This document shows, piece by piece, positions 1-11,330 of a stretch of 64,000 nucleotides of DNA. Position numbers and translations under genes: made by a program. The stretch covers positions 67,753,586 through 67,817,585 of the forward strand of contig CM064871.1 in assembly GCA_032719365.1 (NCBI GenBank), written 5' to 3'. Position 1 is the stretch's first letter. Each line of letters starts with the position of its first letter. This DNA comes from Prinsepia uniflora (Eukaryota > Streptophyta > Magnoliopsida > Rosales > Rosaceae). The notes below the pieces were generated by a model that did no database searches, was not told the origin of the DNA, and worked only from the letters and a program-made list of their open reading frames with translations.

Positions 1-583
1 AAACTTTCTGGCCAATGTCAAATGCTTTACTCCTGATCTGTTTGTCATGAAATGCCTTTGCCTTTTCCTTGTAGATCAGAGTGCTTTCAAATGCATCATT
101 TCTTATTTCCTCAAGCTCACTCAGCTGGAGCTTCCGATGCAGACCGGCGTCATCTAGCTTGATGTTGAACGTTTTGACGGCCCACCATGCTTTATGCTCT
201 AGTTCCACCGGAAGGTGACATGCTTTTCCGTACACCAACCTATAGGGAGACATTCCTATAGGTGTCTTGTAGGCCGTCCTGTATGCCCAAAGTGCATCAT
301 CCAACCGTTGGCTCCAATCCTTTCGATTAGGACCCACAGTTCGCTCTAGTATCTTCTTGATCTCTCTATTACTGACTTCCGCCATTCCACTCGTTTGAGG
401 ATGGTAAGGTGTAGATACTCGATGAGTGACACCATACCGTTTCAGTAAAGCTTCAATGGTCTTGTTGCAGAAATGACTTCCTCCATCACTTATTAGGACC
501 CGCGGGATCCCAAACCTGGAAAGAATGTTAGTTCGGAGGAAATCTGCAACAGTTTTAGAGTCATTAGTCCTGGTGGCCTTAGC
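1..583 (-). pseudogene. Athila integrase C-terminal half (array unit A, runs off window)
   Basis: This is the downstream part of the pol polyprotein of the left Athila unit, read on the minus strand and leaving the window at base 1. The frame opens directly at the solo-LTR junction (583) and encodes the second catalytic Asp (in ISDGGSHF) and the Glu (in GMAEVSNRE) of the DDE integrase core. The Athila-typical segment GKACHLPVELEHKAWWA follows. It duplicates 13495-14077 without a difference that I noticed. A 2.77-kb solo LTR separates it from the first catalytic Asp, so no functional integrase can be made. The lineage call rests on the conserved integrase wording and the tRNA-Asp primer site of the same element. 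Confidence 0.9.
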
Positions 584-636
584 TGACAGGACCCATCCCA
601 ATCCCCCGGGGATTAACGAGGGATGACCCTGCTCCC

Positions 637-657
637 GTCTGACACGGAGTGTCAGAC
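637..657 (-). repeat. Perfect hairpin near the LTR 3' end
   Basis: Nine-base arms GTCTGACAC and GTGTCAGAC flank a 3-base loop. The same palindrome occurs at 14131-14151, with one arm mismatch at 46613-46633, and with one at 63891-63911, always about 50-75 bases before the LTR end. It would form a stem in RNA that includes the LTR tail. Confidence 0.8.
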
Positions 658-1330
658 AAGGGATATTTCCGACCTTTGCCCTCCCGGGCTATCAGAGTAC
701 GCCAGGATCCGGAGGAGGCATGTGATATCTCGGTCCCTGCTACAGTCCACATCCGATGTCAACCTGAAGGGCAGTCAAAACATTAAAAACTGTGAGTGGA
801 CAAAACAAAGAGTTTATAAAAACATTTAATAAGGAAGACATTTGTACCCTCCACTAAAAAGCATGCATGCATTCGAAAACCATTTATCCAAAACAACCAT
901 ATGTGGGACTAAGCCCAAAGCAGATATAAACTAAGGTCGAAAGGACCACAATGAAAACGACCATACGGGCCACTGCCCAAATCTTGTGCACACCTGTACA
1001 CACCATATATCATATATCATATATCCATCACATACATATATATAAGTCACACAACCAATCCTGTCACGGTATCCAAAGCTACGCGCGCGCTACCCGGGTC
1101 TCAATCCGAGTCATCTCAAAGTCAAGATCAATGTCCGCAGACCACTGACCCTACCCGAGGTAATGGTAATCATAGCCTTCCTGAGAGTAAGGAACCCAAC
1201 TGGGGGGTGACTCCACTCAGTCGGTGCTCCGTGACTACTCCGGGGTCCACCCAGGCCAACGACCCTCCCCGGAGGAGAAAATAGAAGTAAAGGAAGGTAG
1301 ACGAACATATATATACATAACATAAACATT

Positions 1331-1512
1331 CATGACCGGTTCCCCTGAACCGCCATGATCCATAATATCCATAATTAGGTAACATGCCGGTTCCCGTAAA
1401 CCGTCATGTACTGTAATAACATAACCAGGTAACATGCCGGTTCCCATGAACCGTCATGTACCGTAATAACCAACAAGGGTTCATGCCGGTTCCCATAAAC
1501 CGTCATGAACCT
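1331..1512. repeat. About 50-bp direct repeats in the solo LTR (4 units)
   Basis: Units start at about 1331, 1383, 1433 and 1482. Each contains CATG(A)CCGGTTCCC followed by AACCGTCATG, itself a near-palindrome. The same array is at 14825-15006, and a three-unit reverse-complement version is at 62447-62592. Confidence 0.85.
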
Positions 1513-3357
1513 GGGAATCCATTTAAGGTTCCCTGACCTGAAATCAAAACCGTAAAGTGACTGGGTCTCGTACCCGAACATAGGACGCCAACTGGGCACC
1601 GTGCCCGGAATCTGAGGTCATATGCCCGAGACAAAACCAAATGGGTCTCATACCCGAGTTTATCATTTTGAAAGCCAAATTCAGTTCATTTAAATCAATA
1701 AAGAAATACAGACCCGTATAAGCACCGTATAAGGCCGAAACCTCGAAATACGTGCTTATACGTAACCACATACAAATGCACCCATGGCATCATCAAACAA
1801 GTAAATAAACATATAATAAACATTTATGCATGCACCAATTTAGAAAACAAGGTCCACTCACAGACCGTCCGAGCTGCCGCCTCGATTTGCGTGCCATTCG
1901 GCTCCCCGAGCCGATCACCATTACCGGGACTCCCAAACCTGTCCAAATTTTAATAGAAGGTTAATAACTACTTAATTAACCTCCCATCAAAGCCCCGTAA
2001 TTTTCCCGAACTTTTAACTATTTTTAAGCCGACCCTAAACCTTCCGACACCCCGAAAACTATCGAAACGATGTCCGATTGACGCGAGACCAGTCCCAAAA
2101 TCTTTGTTACATCGAATAGAAGATTTCCCGTGTTGGACACTTTCCCAAATTACTGTTCACGCGCCCTCACGCGCCCCAAGAAGGTCGAAAATACTGTTCA
2201 TCGGCTCCAACCTCCAGCAGACCGGTTTTACTGTTCATGGCCGGTTCACCTGGTTTGGCCGGTCCAACTGGACCGGCGTGACCGGTTCACAGCCCTAGAC
2301 ACCCCATTTGTCATCCTAGTTCTTCCTTTTCGATTCCTTTCTTCCTATTTTGATGTTTTCCATCCATTTCAATCCCTAAAACTACCTAAAAACACCTAAA
2401 TCCTAAGGTTTGATTTTGAACCAAATGGTTCAAAATTCTCAAAATGCAGCCATGGCTTCACAGCAGTCCCTAGCTTCCTAAAACCTTCCTAACATGTCCC
2501 TAGCAACTCAATGGACTCATTAAAATCATTAGAAATGAACCATAACATCAAAAATGTAAAAATGGATCAAAAGGGCCTCACCGTGAACCTCACGGGTTCT
2601 TGTCCCTCTCGCCGCCGTGGATGGCGGTTCTGGCCGCCCAGCCACCTCCTCAGTCCCCTCTTCCATCCCTGGTTGCTTGAATGAAGGATGGATGGGTTTT
2701 GGGTTGCACAGATGGAAGGATGGTGGATGTGAGATCGGGTAGTTTTGTGTGTGTGTGTTTGAAATGAGGAAGAATGGAATGCACGGTGCATGAAGGAAAA
2801 GAGAGGGCATGTGGATGGGTGACACTTGTCACTCATCCATAGGGTAGGTATTAAATATCTGGGCCCCCACTAAGTCCAAAAGTTAACTCGTTTCCGTAAT
2901 TCGCGCAATAGTACGTTCGAACTTCCGTGAACCGTAACTTCGCCGTCGAACGTCCAAATTCGACGTGCCGCCTGTCTACGGATTCGTATCGTCCGTATCT
3001 ACGTAACGGTCTTCGGCCCTCGGCCATCGGACCTCCTGGTCAAAAAGTCAACTTTTGACCTACTATTCACCCAAATTACCAAAATGCCCCTAAACTTCCG
3101 AACGTCATAACTTCTTCTACGAACATCGGAATTGAACGTGCCACCTGTCTATGAACTCGTGACGTCACGAACTACGTCACGGTCATCGGTCAAAGTCCAT
3201 TTGACCGCCCGATCGAAAAGTCAACGTTTTGCCACCATCAGGGGCAAAACGGTCATTTCGCATTGTTCGTCCGATTTCGCTCTACTAATCACGGATTAGC
3301 CTCACTAATCGTGATTAGTCACTAATCTAACCATGAAATTTGGGACGGGTCGTTACA

Positions 3358-6344
3358 TTAGCTTCCACCCATTTTGATACATAATCAACGACAAGTAAGA
3401 TATAGAGATAGCCATTAGATTGAGGAAACGGACCCATAAAATCGATACCCCAAACATCAAATATTTCAACAGTAAGAACATAATGTTGTGGCATTTCATC
3501 CCTGCGTCCTAAGTTTCCTGATCTCTGACATTTATCACAGGCTAAGCAAAATGAATGTGCATCTTTAAAAAGTGTGGGCCAATATAGTCCAGATTCTAAG
3601 ATTTTGAGTGCAGTTTTTCTAGATCCAAAGTGGCCTCCACAAGCATGGCTATGGCAGAACTCTAGGACTGACCTATGTTCAATATCAGGGACACATCTCC
3701 TAATCAATAAATCTGCACAGTGTTTCCACAAATAAGGTTCATCCCAAATATAGTGCCTAGCATGCTTCTTAAGTTTATCTTTTTGTGCACGGGAGAGGGT
3801 GGTGGGCAACTGCTTGGTGACTAAATAATTGACAATATCAGCATACCAAGGAGTACCTCCCTCGATTCTGAAGAGTTGTTCGTCTGGAAACATCTCTTGA
3901 ATCGCCACAGGATCTCGCTCATGTGCAATGCGACTCAAATGATCCGCCACCACGTTCTCTACGCCTTTCTTATCTTTAATCTCGATGTCAAACTCTTGAA
4001 GAAGAAGAATCCATCGGATCAGTCTTGGTTTCGCTTCCTTCTTGGCTAGGAGATACTTCAGTGCTGCATGATCAGTGTAAATAATGACTTTAGTTCGAAG
4101 TAGATAAGAACGAAATTTATCTAAAGCAAATACAACAGCAAGCAACTCCTTTTCTGTAGTGGTGTAGTTCATCTGGGCATCATTTAAGGTTCTGGATGCA
4201 TAGTAGATGGCGTAGGGCTTCTTATCCCGCCTTTGTCCGAGTACGGCTCCAACTGCATAATCAGAGGCATCGCACATTAGTTCAAAGGGTAAGGACCAAT
4301 CAGGGGCACAAAGAATGGGGGCAGTGGTTAAGAGATTTTTAAGCTTCTCAAAAGCTTCCTGACAGTCTGCATCAAAGACGAAGGGTGTCTCTTTCTGAAG
4401 CAGTCGGCACAAGGGCCTTGCAATGTGGGAGAAGTCTTGGATAAATCTTCTGTAAAATCCTGCGTGACCAAGAAATGAACGGATTCCTCTCACCGAAGTG
4501 GGAGAGGGTAAGTGGCGCACAGTATCAACTTTAGATTTATCGACTTCAATTCCTCTTTCAGAGACAATATGGCCCAAGACTATCCCTTGTCTAACCATGA
4601 AATGGCATTTCTCCCAGTTAAGCACCAGATTAGTTTCGACACACCTTTGTAAGATAAGTGCTAAGTGTTCTAAGCATGCATCAAAACTATCCCCAAAGAC
4701 ACTAAAATCGTCCATAAATACTTCAATTATTTTTTCGACGTATTCAGAGAAAATAGAAAGCATGCATCTTTGGAAAGTACCTGGGGCGTTACATAAACCG
4801 AAAGGCATTCTTCGGTAGGCAAAAGTGCCAAAAGGACAAGTGAAAGTCGTTTTATCTTGGTCATTTTGAGCGATACAGATTTGATTGTACCCGGAATAAC
4901 CATCAAGAAAGCAATAATAGGAGTGACCTGCTAACCTTTCAAGCATTTGATCAATGAAGGGCAAAGGAAAGTGATCCTTCCTAGTTGCTTTGTTCAGGCG
5001 TCGATAGTCGATGCAGACTCTGTATCCGGTCACTGTTCGCTGGGGCACTAGCTCTCCTTCACTGTTCGCAACAACTGTGACTCCACTTTTCTTTGGGACT
5101 ACTTGGACTGGTGAGACCCATTTGCTGTCTGAAATTGGGTAGATGACACCACAGTCCAAGAGTTTGATGACCTCTTGTTTCACAACTTCCATCATCGGAG
5201 GATGGAGGCGACGTTGGGCTTCGCGAGAGGGCTTTGCATCATCTTCTAGTAAGATTCGATGCACACAGGTCGTAGGGCTGATTCCCTTGATATCTGACAG
5301 AGTCCATCCAATGGCTGTCTTGTACTTTGTCAAGACCTGTACCAGTCTATCTTCCTGTGACTCGGTTAGTGCAGAAGACACTATGACGGGCAGAGTGTCG
5401 TCCGAGCCAAGATAGGCATACTTCAGGTGGTCAGGCAAAATTTTGAGCTCAAGAACTGGGGCCTGAATCACTGAAGGAGGAGTGGCATTAGTACTAATTG
5501 GAAATGACGAGGGTACCTGATGATTCACCATTCTGGGGGTCTCATTTAGGGTCATGACTTCATCACAAATTCGAGGTTCTAGTTCGTAATCTGTATCCTC
5601 AACCAAGGCGTCCCCTGATTGCGTTAGGCCAACTCCTTTCTGGATTATCATGTTGAGTGTGTCTTCTCGAATTGAATCAAAATGTTTCTCTGCGAGAGAA
5701 GTGCACACGTCAACAGAAAAAGTAGTATGAGTTGCGGAACTAGGGTACCTCATGGCATCAAAAATGTTGAAGCCAATCTCCTCTCCGTCTACTTCCGTAG
5801 TTAATGTTCCATTGAACACATCAATCTTTGTCTTGGCAGTTCTCATGAATGGTCTTCCCAACAGCATTAGTGGAGCTTGATTCGTAGGGGAATCCTCCAT
5901 GTCTAGGACATAAAAGTCAGCTGGGAAGATGAGCTGGTTAACCTGCACAAGAACATCTTCTACGTATCCCTTAGGATACACATTAGAGCGATCGGCTAAC
6001 TGAATGATAACATCGTCATGCTGTAATTTACCTAGACCTAGGGCAACATATAGTGAATATGGCATAACATTAATGGATGCGCCTAAGTCTAGCATGACTT
6101 TATCAAATGACTTGTTACCAATCACGCAGGGAACAGAAAAACTCCCTGGATCCTTCAACTTTGGGGGTAGCCGACGCTGGATTACAGCAGAAACTGTTTC
6201 ACTCACCATCACAACCTCCTTCTCCCTCGTCTGGCGCCTTGGAGTGCATAACTCTTTCAGAAATTTTGCGTATTTCGGCACCTGTTTGATGCACTCGATC
6301 AAGGGCATGTTGATTTGCACCCTTTTGAAGATCTCCAAGATTTC
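3358..6344 (-). pseudogene. Athila pol: protease, reverse transcriptase, RNase H, first part of integrase (unit A)
   Basis: This is a minus-strand pol frame that follows gag in the same frame after one TAG (6347-6345). Counting from the codon at 6338, the protease motif DLGAS is near residues 84-88. The RT catalytic box is FMDD at 541-544. RNase H has CDASD near 690 and TEKE near 730. The integrase zinc finger is built from H896-H903 and C934/C937, and the first catalytic Asp (GIDF) is at 966. The frame is open to the solo LTR at 3357; the last about ten apparent codons (3327-3357) are LTR sequence. DLGAS in place of D-T/S-G is usual in Athila proteases. Pol is cut within the integrase core and is dead as a unit, though RT and RNase H look intact. 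Confidence 0.92.
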
Positions 6345-8066
6345 CTAATCGGATTCATTCTTCTTAGATTTGGCAAGCCTACTTGGAAATGGTGCATGCA
6401 CAAACGGGGAATTAGTAACAACCGAACTTGAAGGGATTGGGTTATTACCTTGTGTGTGGGTAGGTTGAACTGGCGGTTGTGTCATGGTGGTCTTAGTTGC
6501 CACCTTGTGCTTTTCAGCCTCAGAAACGGCTGGATCTGGTTCTATTTCTCCGAGCACTTTACCACTTCGAGTGGTGATTGCATTGGCTTCAGGCCTTACA
6601 TTTGGGTTGGGCGTAGGTTGAGGTGGAAGCACCCCGCTAGCTTGGATCTTACCCATGAAGTCCACGACTTTGCCCATTTGGTCCTTGAGATCAGCGATGT
6701 CTTTTTGTTGATTTTGCTGACCTGTGACAAGAGCCTGAGTTGACGCCATTAGTGTTTGCTGCCCTTGGGAAAGAGCAGCCAGCATTTTATCATAATCAGG
6801 ATTAGAAGATGAGGAAGTATGATTATTTGCATGATTATGAGAAAAGTTAGAAAATGGGACCGGGGGCCTTGGTTGCCATGTGGGCCTTGGTTGCCATGTG
6901 GGCCTTGGGAACTGGTCTGGGACACGGTTTGGCCCAGTCGACATGTGCTGAGGGTTTAGGACGTTGTTCGGATCTCTCCAACTGTAACCTTGGGTCCTTG
7001 GCCCTCCTTGAAAGCCTCCAATGGCGTGTGCCATTTCAGTTCCGGAGTCTTCCTCCCTTGCAGTGTAGGGACATTGTTCCTCAAGATGGCCTTGAGAGCA
7101 TATGGAACAAACTGGAGCTACCTGTTTCTTTAGCTCAAGCATATTCGAAAGCATAGAGGTGATTTTATCTAACTTTGAATCATTTATAGCATGGGAACTT
7201 ACCTCATGTACCTTTCTAGAAATGGGATCGGCACCTTCGTATTGTGCATCATTGAGTGCACGGCTTTCAAGTAGTGCACGACCATCTACTAGGCTCCGAG
7301 CTAAGAAACTTCCATTAGCTGCAGCATCGAGCAATCCTCTATCCCAACCTTTGAGTCCTTCATAAAAGTAGGTTAAAAGATAGCCTTCTGTGATCCCGTG
7401 AGTAGGGCATGAAGCACAAAGTTCCTTAAACCTCTCATAGTACTGGCTGAAATTCTCATCATGTTCTTTCTGCTTGATTCCAGTGATCTCCTTTCTTAAG
7501 ACCGTAATCTTTGAGGCAGGGAAGTACTTGGTAAGAAACTCCTGAACCAACTTCTCCCAAGAGTCAATATGATTGGGTGGGAGACTTAAAAGCCATACCC
7601 GTGCTCTTTCTTCCAAGGACAATGGGAAAGCTTTCAGCTTCATGATTTCCAAGTCCGCATCATCCGGACACATACTACTAATGATGAATTGGAACTCCGT
7701 TAAGTGTTTGTGTGGATCTTCATTTCTGATTCCACGGAACTTGGGTAGTTGATGAAGAACTCCACTCTTAAGCTCAATATCTTTCTTGTTGGTTCGAGGC
7801 TCGGGATACTGGATGCAGAAGTCTGTAGTGCCATTTGTGTTTGCACATGTCTGCTCCCGGATACTCAGGTTTCGTGCCATGGTTATCGGTGTTCCGAAAA
7901 TCTGTTCTTCTTCTGAATTACTCTTCTCGCTTTTGGACTCACCGAATATTGGGGATGGAGGTTCGGACGAACTGGTTTGCTTAAGTGCGTCTCTGAATGT
8001 GGCGTTGCTTGGTGAGATGTCAAGTTGTCTTCTCAGCCGATCGAGCTTAGATTGATGAGCACGCAT
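6345..8066 (-). CDS. gag: Athila gag polyprotein (unit A)
   Basis: This 573-codon frame encodes the capsid/nucleocapsid precursor of a Ty3/gypsy Athila element. The retrotransposon gag core (LPKFRGIRNEDPHKHL, then KLKAFPLSLEERARVWL) lies at about 107-160. A nucleocapsid-type zinc motif C320-x2-C323-x3-H327-x4-C332 has one residue less than the usual C-x2-C-x4-H-x4-C. A Pro-rich stretch with a repeated PRPTWQ follows near 380-400. The ATG at 8066 is the first good start after the 1.35-kb leader. The frame ends in TAG at 6347-6345, and pol continues in the same frame, so a gag-pol product needs readthrough, or the TAG is a nonsense mutation. Unit B (19839-21560) encodes the same protein. Confidence 0.9.
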   Translation of the reverse strand: MRAHQSKLDRLRRQLDISPSNATFRDALKQTSSSEPPSPIFGESKSEKSNSEEEQIFGTPITMARNLSIREQTCANTNGTTDFCIQYPEPRTNKKDIELKSGVLHQLPKFRGIRNEDPHKHLTEFQFIISSMCPDDADLEIMKLKAFPLSLEERARVWLLSLPPNHIDSWEKLVQEFLTKYFPASKITVLRKEITGIKQKEHDENFSQYYERFKELCASCPTHGITEGYLLTYFYEGLKGWDRGLLDAAANGSFLARSLVDGRALLESRALNDAQYEGADPISRKVHEVSSHAINDSKLDKITSMLSNMLELKKQVAPVCSICSQGHLEEQCPYTAREEDSGTEMAHAIGGFQGGPRTQGYSWRDPNNVLNPQHMSTGPNRVPDQFPRPTWQPRPTWQPRPPVPFSNFSHNHANNHTSSSSNPDYDKMLAALSQGQQTLMASTQALVTGQQNQQKDIADLKDQMGKVVDFMGKIQASGVLPPQPTPNPNVRPEANAITTRSGKVLGEIEPDPAVSEAEKHKVATKTTMTQPPVQPTHTQGNNPIPSSSVVTNSPFVHAPFPSRLAKSKKNESD

Positions 8067-9415
8067 TCATAAGTTCGTACCTCTATGAAAACAAAACTCT
8101 AAGTTAGAAGGCAAGTATACACAAGAAAAGATAATAAGTGTAAGATAGTAGAGATTTGCATAAAATAGCACATAAATAGAAACCAGAATTACCAAAAAGT
8201 TACGTTAATGGAAAGAAAATACACAAGTTTCAAATGCAAACTAATAATGCAATAAGTAGAGTTTTAGAGTGTCATGAATAACTTTCCCCTTCCGCTTCTC
8301 ATAGTACTTTCCTGGGCGTACGGCCTGCGCGTACTGATAACCACCATTCCACCATTCAACATTAATCATGGCCAGTTGAGATAGATGTAACGCGAGAAGC
8401 AAGGATAATTTTAAGAGCACCCCGAGGCTAGCTTGGCATATACTCCATTGGTGTTCCCTTTCTTAATCCAAAACTTGTCACCAGTCATAACTCTCCTAGA
8501 CACCATAATTAATCCAAATGATGACGTAGAGAATTACCAAACCCTAGTGTTTACAAACTCCGCCCCAACCTCATGTCCATAGATTCGAGTCTATGGTATG
8601 TGGTGATGAAATCCACACATCATGAAGGGTTAAGGAGAAAGTAAATAAGAGGGGCACTACCTGTTCCCGAAAGTAAGATTTTGAAGAAAAAGGGACTAAG
8701 AGATTCATGCAACTCTAAAACAATTAATAGGAAACAATACTTACACTTTAGGAAATTCAAAGATGAATAAAGTTTCATAAAAAAAATTTAAATTTTTTTT
8801 TTAATTTTTTTTTTAATTTTTTAATTTTATTTATTTATTCCGAATTTTCTTTTTTTTCATTTAAAATTTAAAGTTTAACAAGACATAAACAAATAATTGA
8901 TTACATAAAAATAAAATAAGTGTAAACATAAAGTTAGTGGAACATAAAGGTTATGTAATAAAATTAAAAGAAAGTTAATGGAATAAAGTTAATGTAATAT
9001 AATTAAAGTTAAGGGAATAAAGAAAAAGTGTGAATATTAAGTTAAGGGAATAAAGAAAAAGTGTGAATATTAAGTTAATGGAATAAAGTATAATGGAATA
9101 AATAAAAATAAAAGTAAAGAAAAGTGAACATATAAAATATGCATTTATGAACAAGTATCAAATTTATTATGAACAAATATATATAAAAAAAATTATGAAC
9201 ATTTATGAACAAGTATAAATTAGAAATTAAGAAAAAGTAAAGTATGAGCATTATAAACAAACATAATAAGAATAATAATAAGATGGATAATTAAAATATA
9301 AACAAGTAAGTAAATGTTATAAACAAATATAATATTAAAAAAATAAAATTTATAAACAAGTATAATATGCACAATTTATATACATACACTAACAAATTAA
9401 AATGATTTTCAATTT
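8067..9415 (-). other. Athila 5' leader between primer site and gag (unit A)
   Basis: There is no coding frame of interest. It is AT-rich: a poly-A/T block lies at 8783-8855, and two copies of a 33-bp direct repeat (GTTAAGGGAATAAAG...) start at 9008 and 9041. It would be the untranslated leader of the genomic RNA. The equivalent in unit B is 21561-22909. Confidence 0.7.
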
Positions 9416-9432
9416 CCCCGGCAACGGCGCCA
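9416..9432 (-). other. Primer binding site, tRNA-Asp (unit A)
   Basis: The minus strand reads TGGCGCCGTTGCCGGGG, complementary to the 3' end of plant tRNA-Asp(GTC), 5 bases downstream of the LTR end at 9438. A tRNA-Asp primer is characteristic of Athila. It marks the start of the interior of unit A and proves that the LTR at 9438-11314 serves as its 5' LTR. Confidence 0.9.
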
Positions 9433-10080
9433 AAAATTGACTACGCTCAAACTACGCATTAAATTGAACATGTAATTCGAGTGTTATGCAATTTAAACCC
9501 TTTTTGTGTAGATGTAGTATTGATAAATAGGGATCGTTCTTAACCGGGGAAATTAGGGAACATTAATAATATGTTAGTGGATTATGAATAAAAGAATAAT
9601 GAATTAGAGAATTAAATAATAAAAGAATTAAACAATCAAAGAATTAATAAATTAAAGAATAGATGAACAAGATAATAATAAATTAATGAATTACAAAGAA
9701 TTAATAAATTAACGAATTAAAGAATGAAATAATAGAAGAATAAAGGACTTAGTTAATCAAAGAATAAAGGAATTAATTAATCAAAGAATCAATAAATTAA
9801 ATAATAAAGGAATGAAAGAATAAAAGCATCAAAGAATAAAAGAATAAAGAATAAAAGAATAAAGAATAAACAAGGGGGGTTTTGAAGAGGTTTGTAATTA
9901 TGTAAATAAGTAAAAGCATAGATAAACTCATTCTATTTCTATTCTAACTTATGCACAAAGTAGACTTCCCGTAAACACAAACTTCAACAACATACTACAA
10001 TTGCAAATATTTGAATTAATCACGAAATTATACCTTCACAAACTCATATTTCTTCATACATTATTCATATTATAAATGCA

Positions 10081-10444
10081 CCGAACAGCGGATTTTTACT
10101 TATAATATAATTACCTTAAGTTTGTGATTTAATGCGCCGAACATCGGTCATACATTAAATCTCTCCAAATCTACTCTAAATGCCCCGAACAGCGGATCAA
10201 CATTTAGTTTCGAAATGAAGTTTAAGCTCTAAAATGTAAGAAGTAAATGATTTTTAGAAAGTAAAACACATGGAGATTATACTCAATTTTCACAAAAGAT
10301 AGGAAGGAGAAACCAATACATATATTGCATTATAATTAGAACCAATAACAAATAAGAGAGTTTAAGAGAATGGAGAGCAAATGTTACACTTTTCAGATTG
10401 GATGAGAACAATGGATTGTTTTTCACAAGGAACACCGAACAGCG
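10081..10444. repeat. Dispersed CCGAACAGCGG 11-mers in the Athila LTR
   Basis: Copies lie near 10081, 10138 (one base changed to T), 10185 and 10435, spaced about 50-250 bp. The same four occur in the second LTR (23575-23938), where the variant copy is perfect. They lie within about 150-520 bases on the transcribed side of the TATA box, and function is unknown. Confidence 0.7.
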
Positions 10445-10596
10445 GCTGGAACCTTATGAAGATGGAAGAAGATTAAACAAGGAAATTCGGACTTGAACTC
10501 TCAAAATTGTATTGGAACTATTTTGCCAAAATTTCTCCTAAAAGAAGCTCAATTTTGTGCTACTTGGAAGTGGTTTCAACAAGTGAAATCAACTCC

Positions 10597-10604
10597 TATT
10601 TATA
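10597..10604 (-). promoter_or_regulatory. TATA box of the Athila LTR
   Basis: TATAAATA on the minus strand within CCTATAAATAGG, about 710 bases from the LTR 5' end. It is the best core promoter candidate for array transcripts and is repeated at 24091-24098. Confidence 0.65.
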
Positions 10605-11314
10605 GGTGGAGAAAGCTACCAAAAATAATATAAAAATACAATAAAAAAAATGGAATAATGGAATGATGAGTAATAAAGATTTGTGATGATGTTTAGAGGT
10701 GGTTTGAGTTGTAAAGTTGTAAAATTGGGTTGGAAAGTTGTTGGAAGGTGGCTGGAAATTGAGTGGGATCTGCTGGAAAATAGGGCAGGAATTTTCGGTG
10801 GCTGGCTGCTGAAATGGGAAGCTGGCGCTCGGCAGGTGACCGCTGAAGAGAGGACATGCGATTCGGCAGGCGCGCGCCGAATTGAATCTGGGCTGGAGGA
10901 AGCTGGGCTGACACGCGGGCTTCGCCTGGGCTGGAGGAATTGGGCTGACACGCGACGCGGGCCTGGGCTGGAGGAAGCTGGGCTGACACGCGGGCTGAGA
11001 CTTGGGCTTGCGACGCCTGGGCTGCTGGCTGTGCGGGCTTGGATTCTTTTAGAAATGGGTTGGGCTGCACAGGAACAATTAATTAATTTAAAACTAAATT
11101 AATTATTCCACCGAATTTCGTCCATATTTTATTCGTTATAATTCTGATCGAAACGATTCTTTCGCCAAAATGCTCCAAATTACAACCTTTATTTTTCTAA
11201 ACATAAAAATCACAAAATAATTTATTTTATCAATTTATTTAATATTTTAATATTAAAAGTCAAGTATAAAGGGTATAAAATAATATAAAATAATGCTTAT
11301 TTAATGTCCTATCA

Positions 11315-11330
11315 AATACCCCCACACTTA
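11315..11330 (-). other. Polypurine tract of Athila unit B
   Basis: The minus strand reads AAGTGTGGGGGTATT directly before the LTR start TGATAGG. It is the plus-strand primer site and marks the 3' end of the interior of unit B. Confidence 0.85.

Larger units (their letters stand above)
584..3357 (-). mobile_element. Solo LTR of a Tekay-like Ty3/gypsy element inside the Athila integrase (unit A)
   Basis: On the minus strand the segment starts TGTAACGACCCGTCCC and ends GGGTCCTGTCA. It is flanked by 5-bp target duplications TTAGC at 579-583 and 3358-3362, so it is a complete 2,774-bp solo LTR left after LTR-LTR recombination. It contains a four-unit direct repeat of about 50 bp (1331-1512), a perfect hairpin near its end (637-657) and a conserved CCCTTCAG acceptor-like site (764-770). 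Small open frames inside it look like chance. Its ends and internal repeat match the LTR at 60564-63965, so they belong to one family. Confidence 0.92.
9438..11314 (-). mobile_element. Athila LTR shared by two array units
   Basis: This 1,877-bp LTR reads TGATAGGAC...GTAGTCA on the minus strand. On one side a polypurine tract (11315-11330) ends the interior of unit B; on the other a tRNA-Asp primer site begins the interior of unit A. One LTR is thus 3' LTR of B and 5' LTR of A. It matches 22932-24808 at an exact offset of 13,494, with two differences noticed (10144 and 11305). It holds an AT-rich array of GAATTAATAAATTAAA-like units at 9584-9870 and four copies of CCGAACAGCGG or near copies. 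Confidence 0.93.

Noticed and set aside
1111..1771. Cluster of overlapping minus-strand frames of 70-75 codons
   Set aside because: They lie in the tandem-repeat part of the solo LTR, recur in both units, and show no protein features.
4498..7365. Plus-strand frames of 60-114 codons
   Set aside because: They are antisense shadows of Athila gag and pol.
10616..11102. Frames of 111-139 codons on both strands in the Athila LTR
   Set aside because: They arise from a GC-rich low-complexity stretch (GGGCTGGAGGAAGCTGGGCT repeats) in the LTR; no start context or conserved motif.
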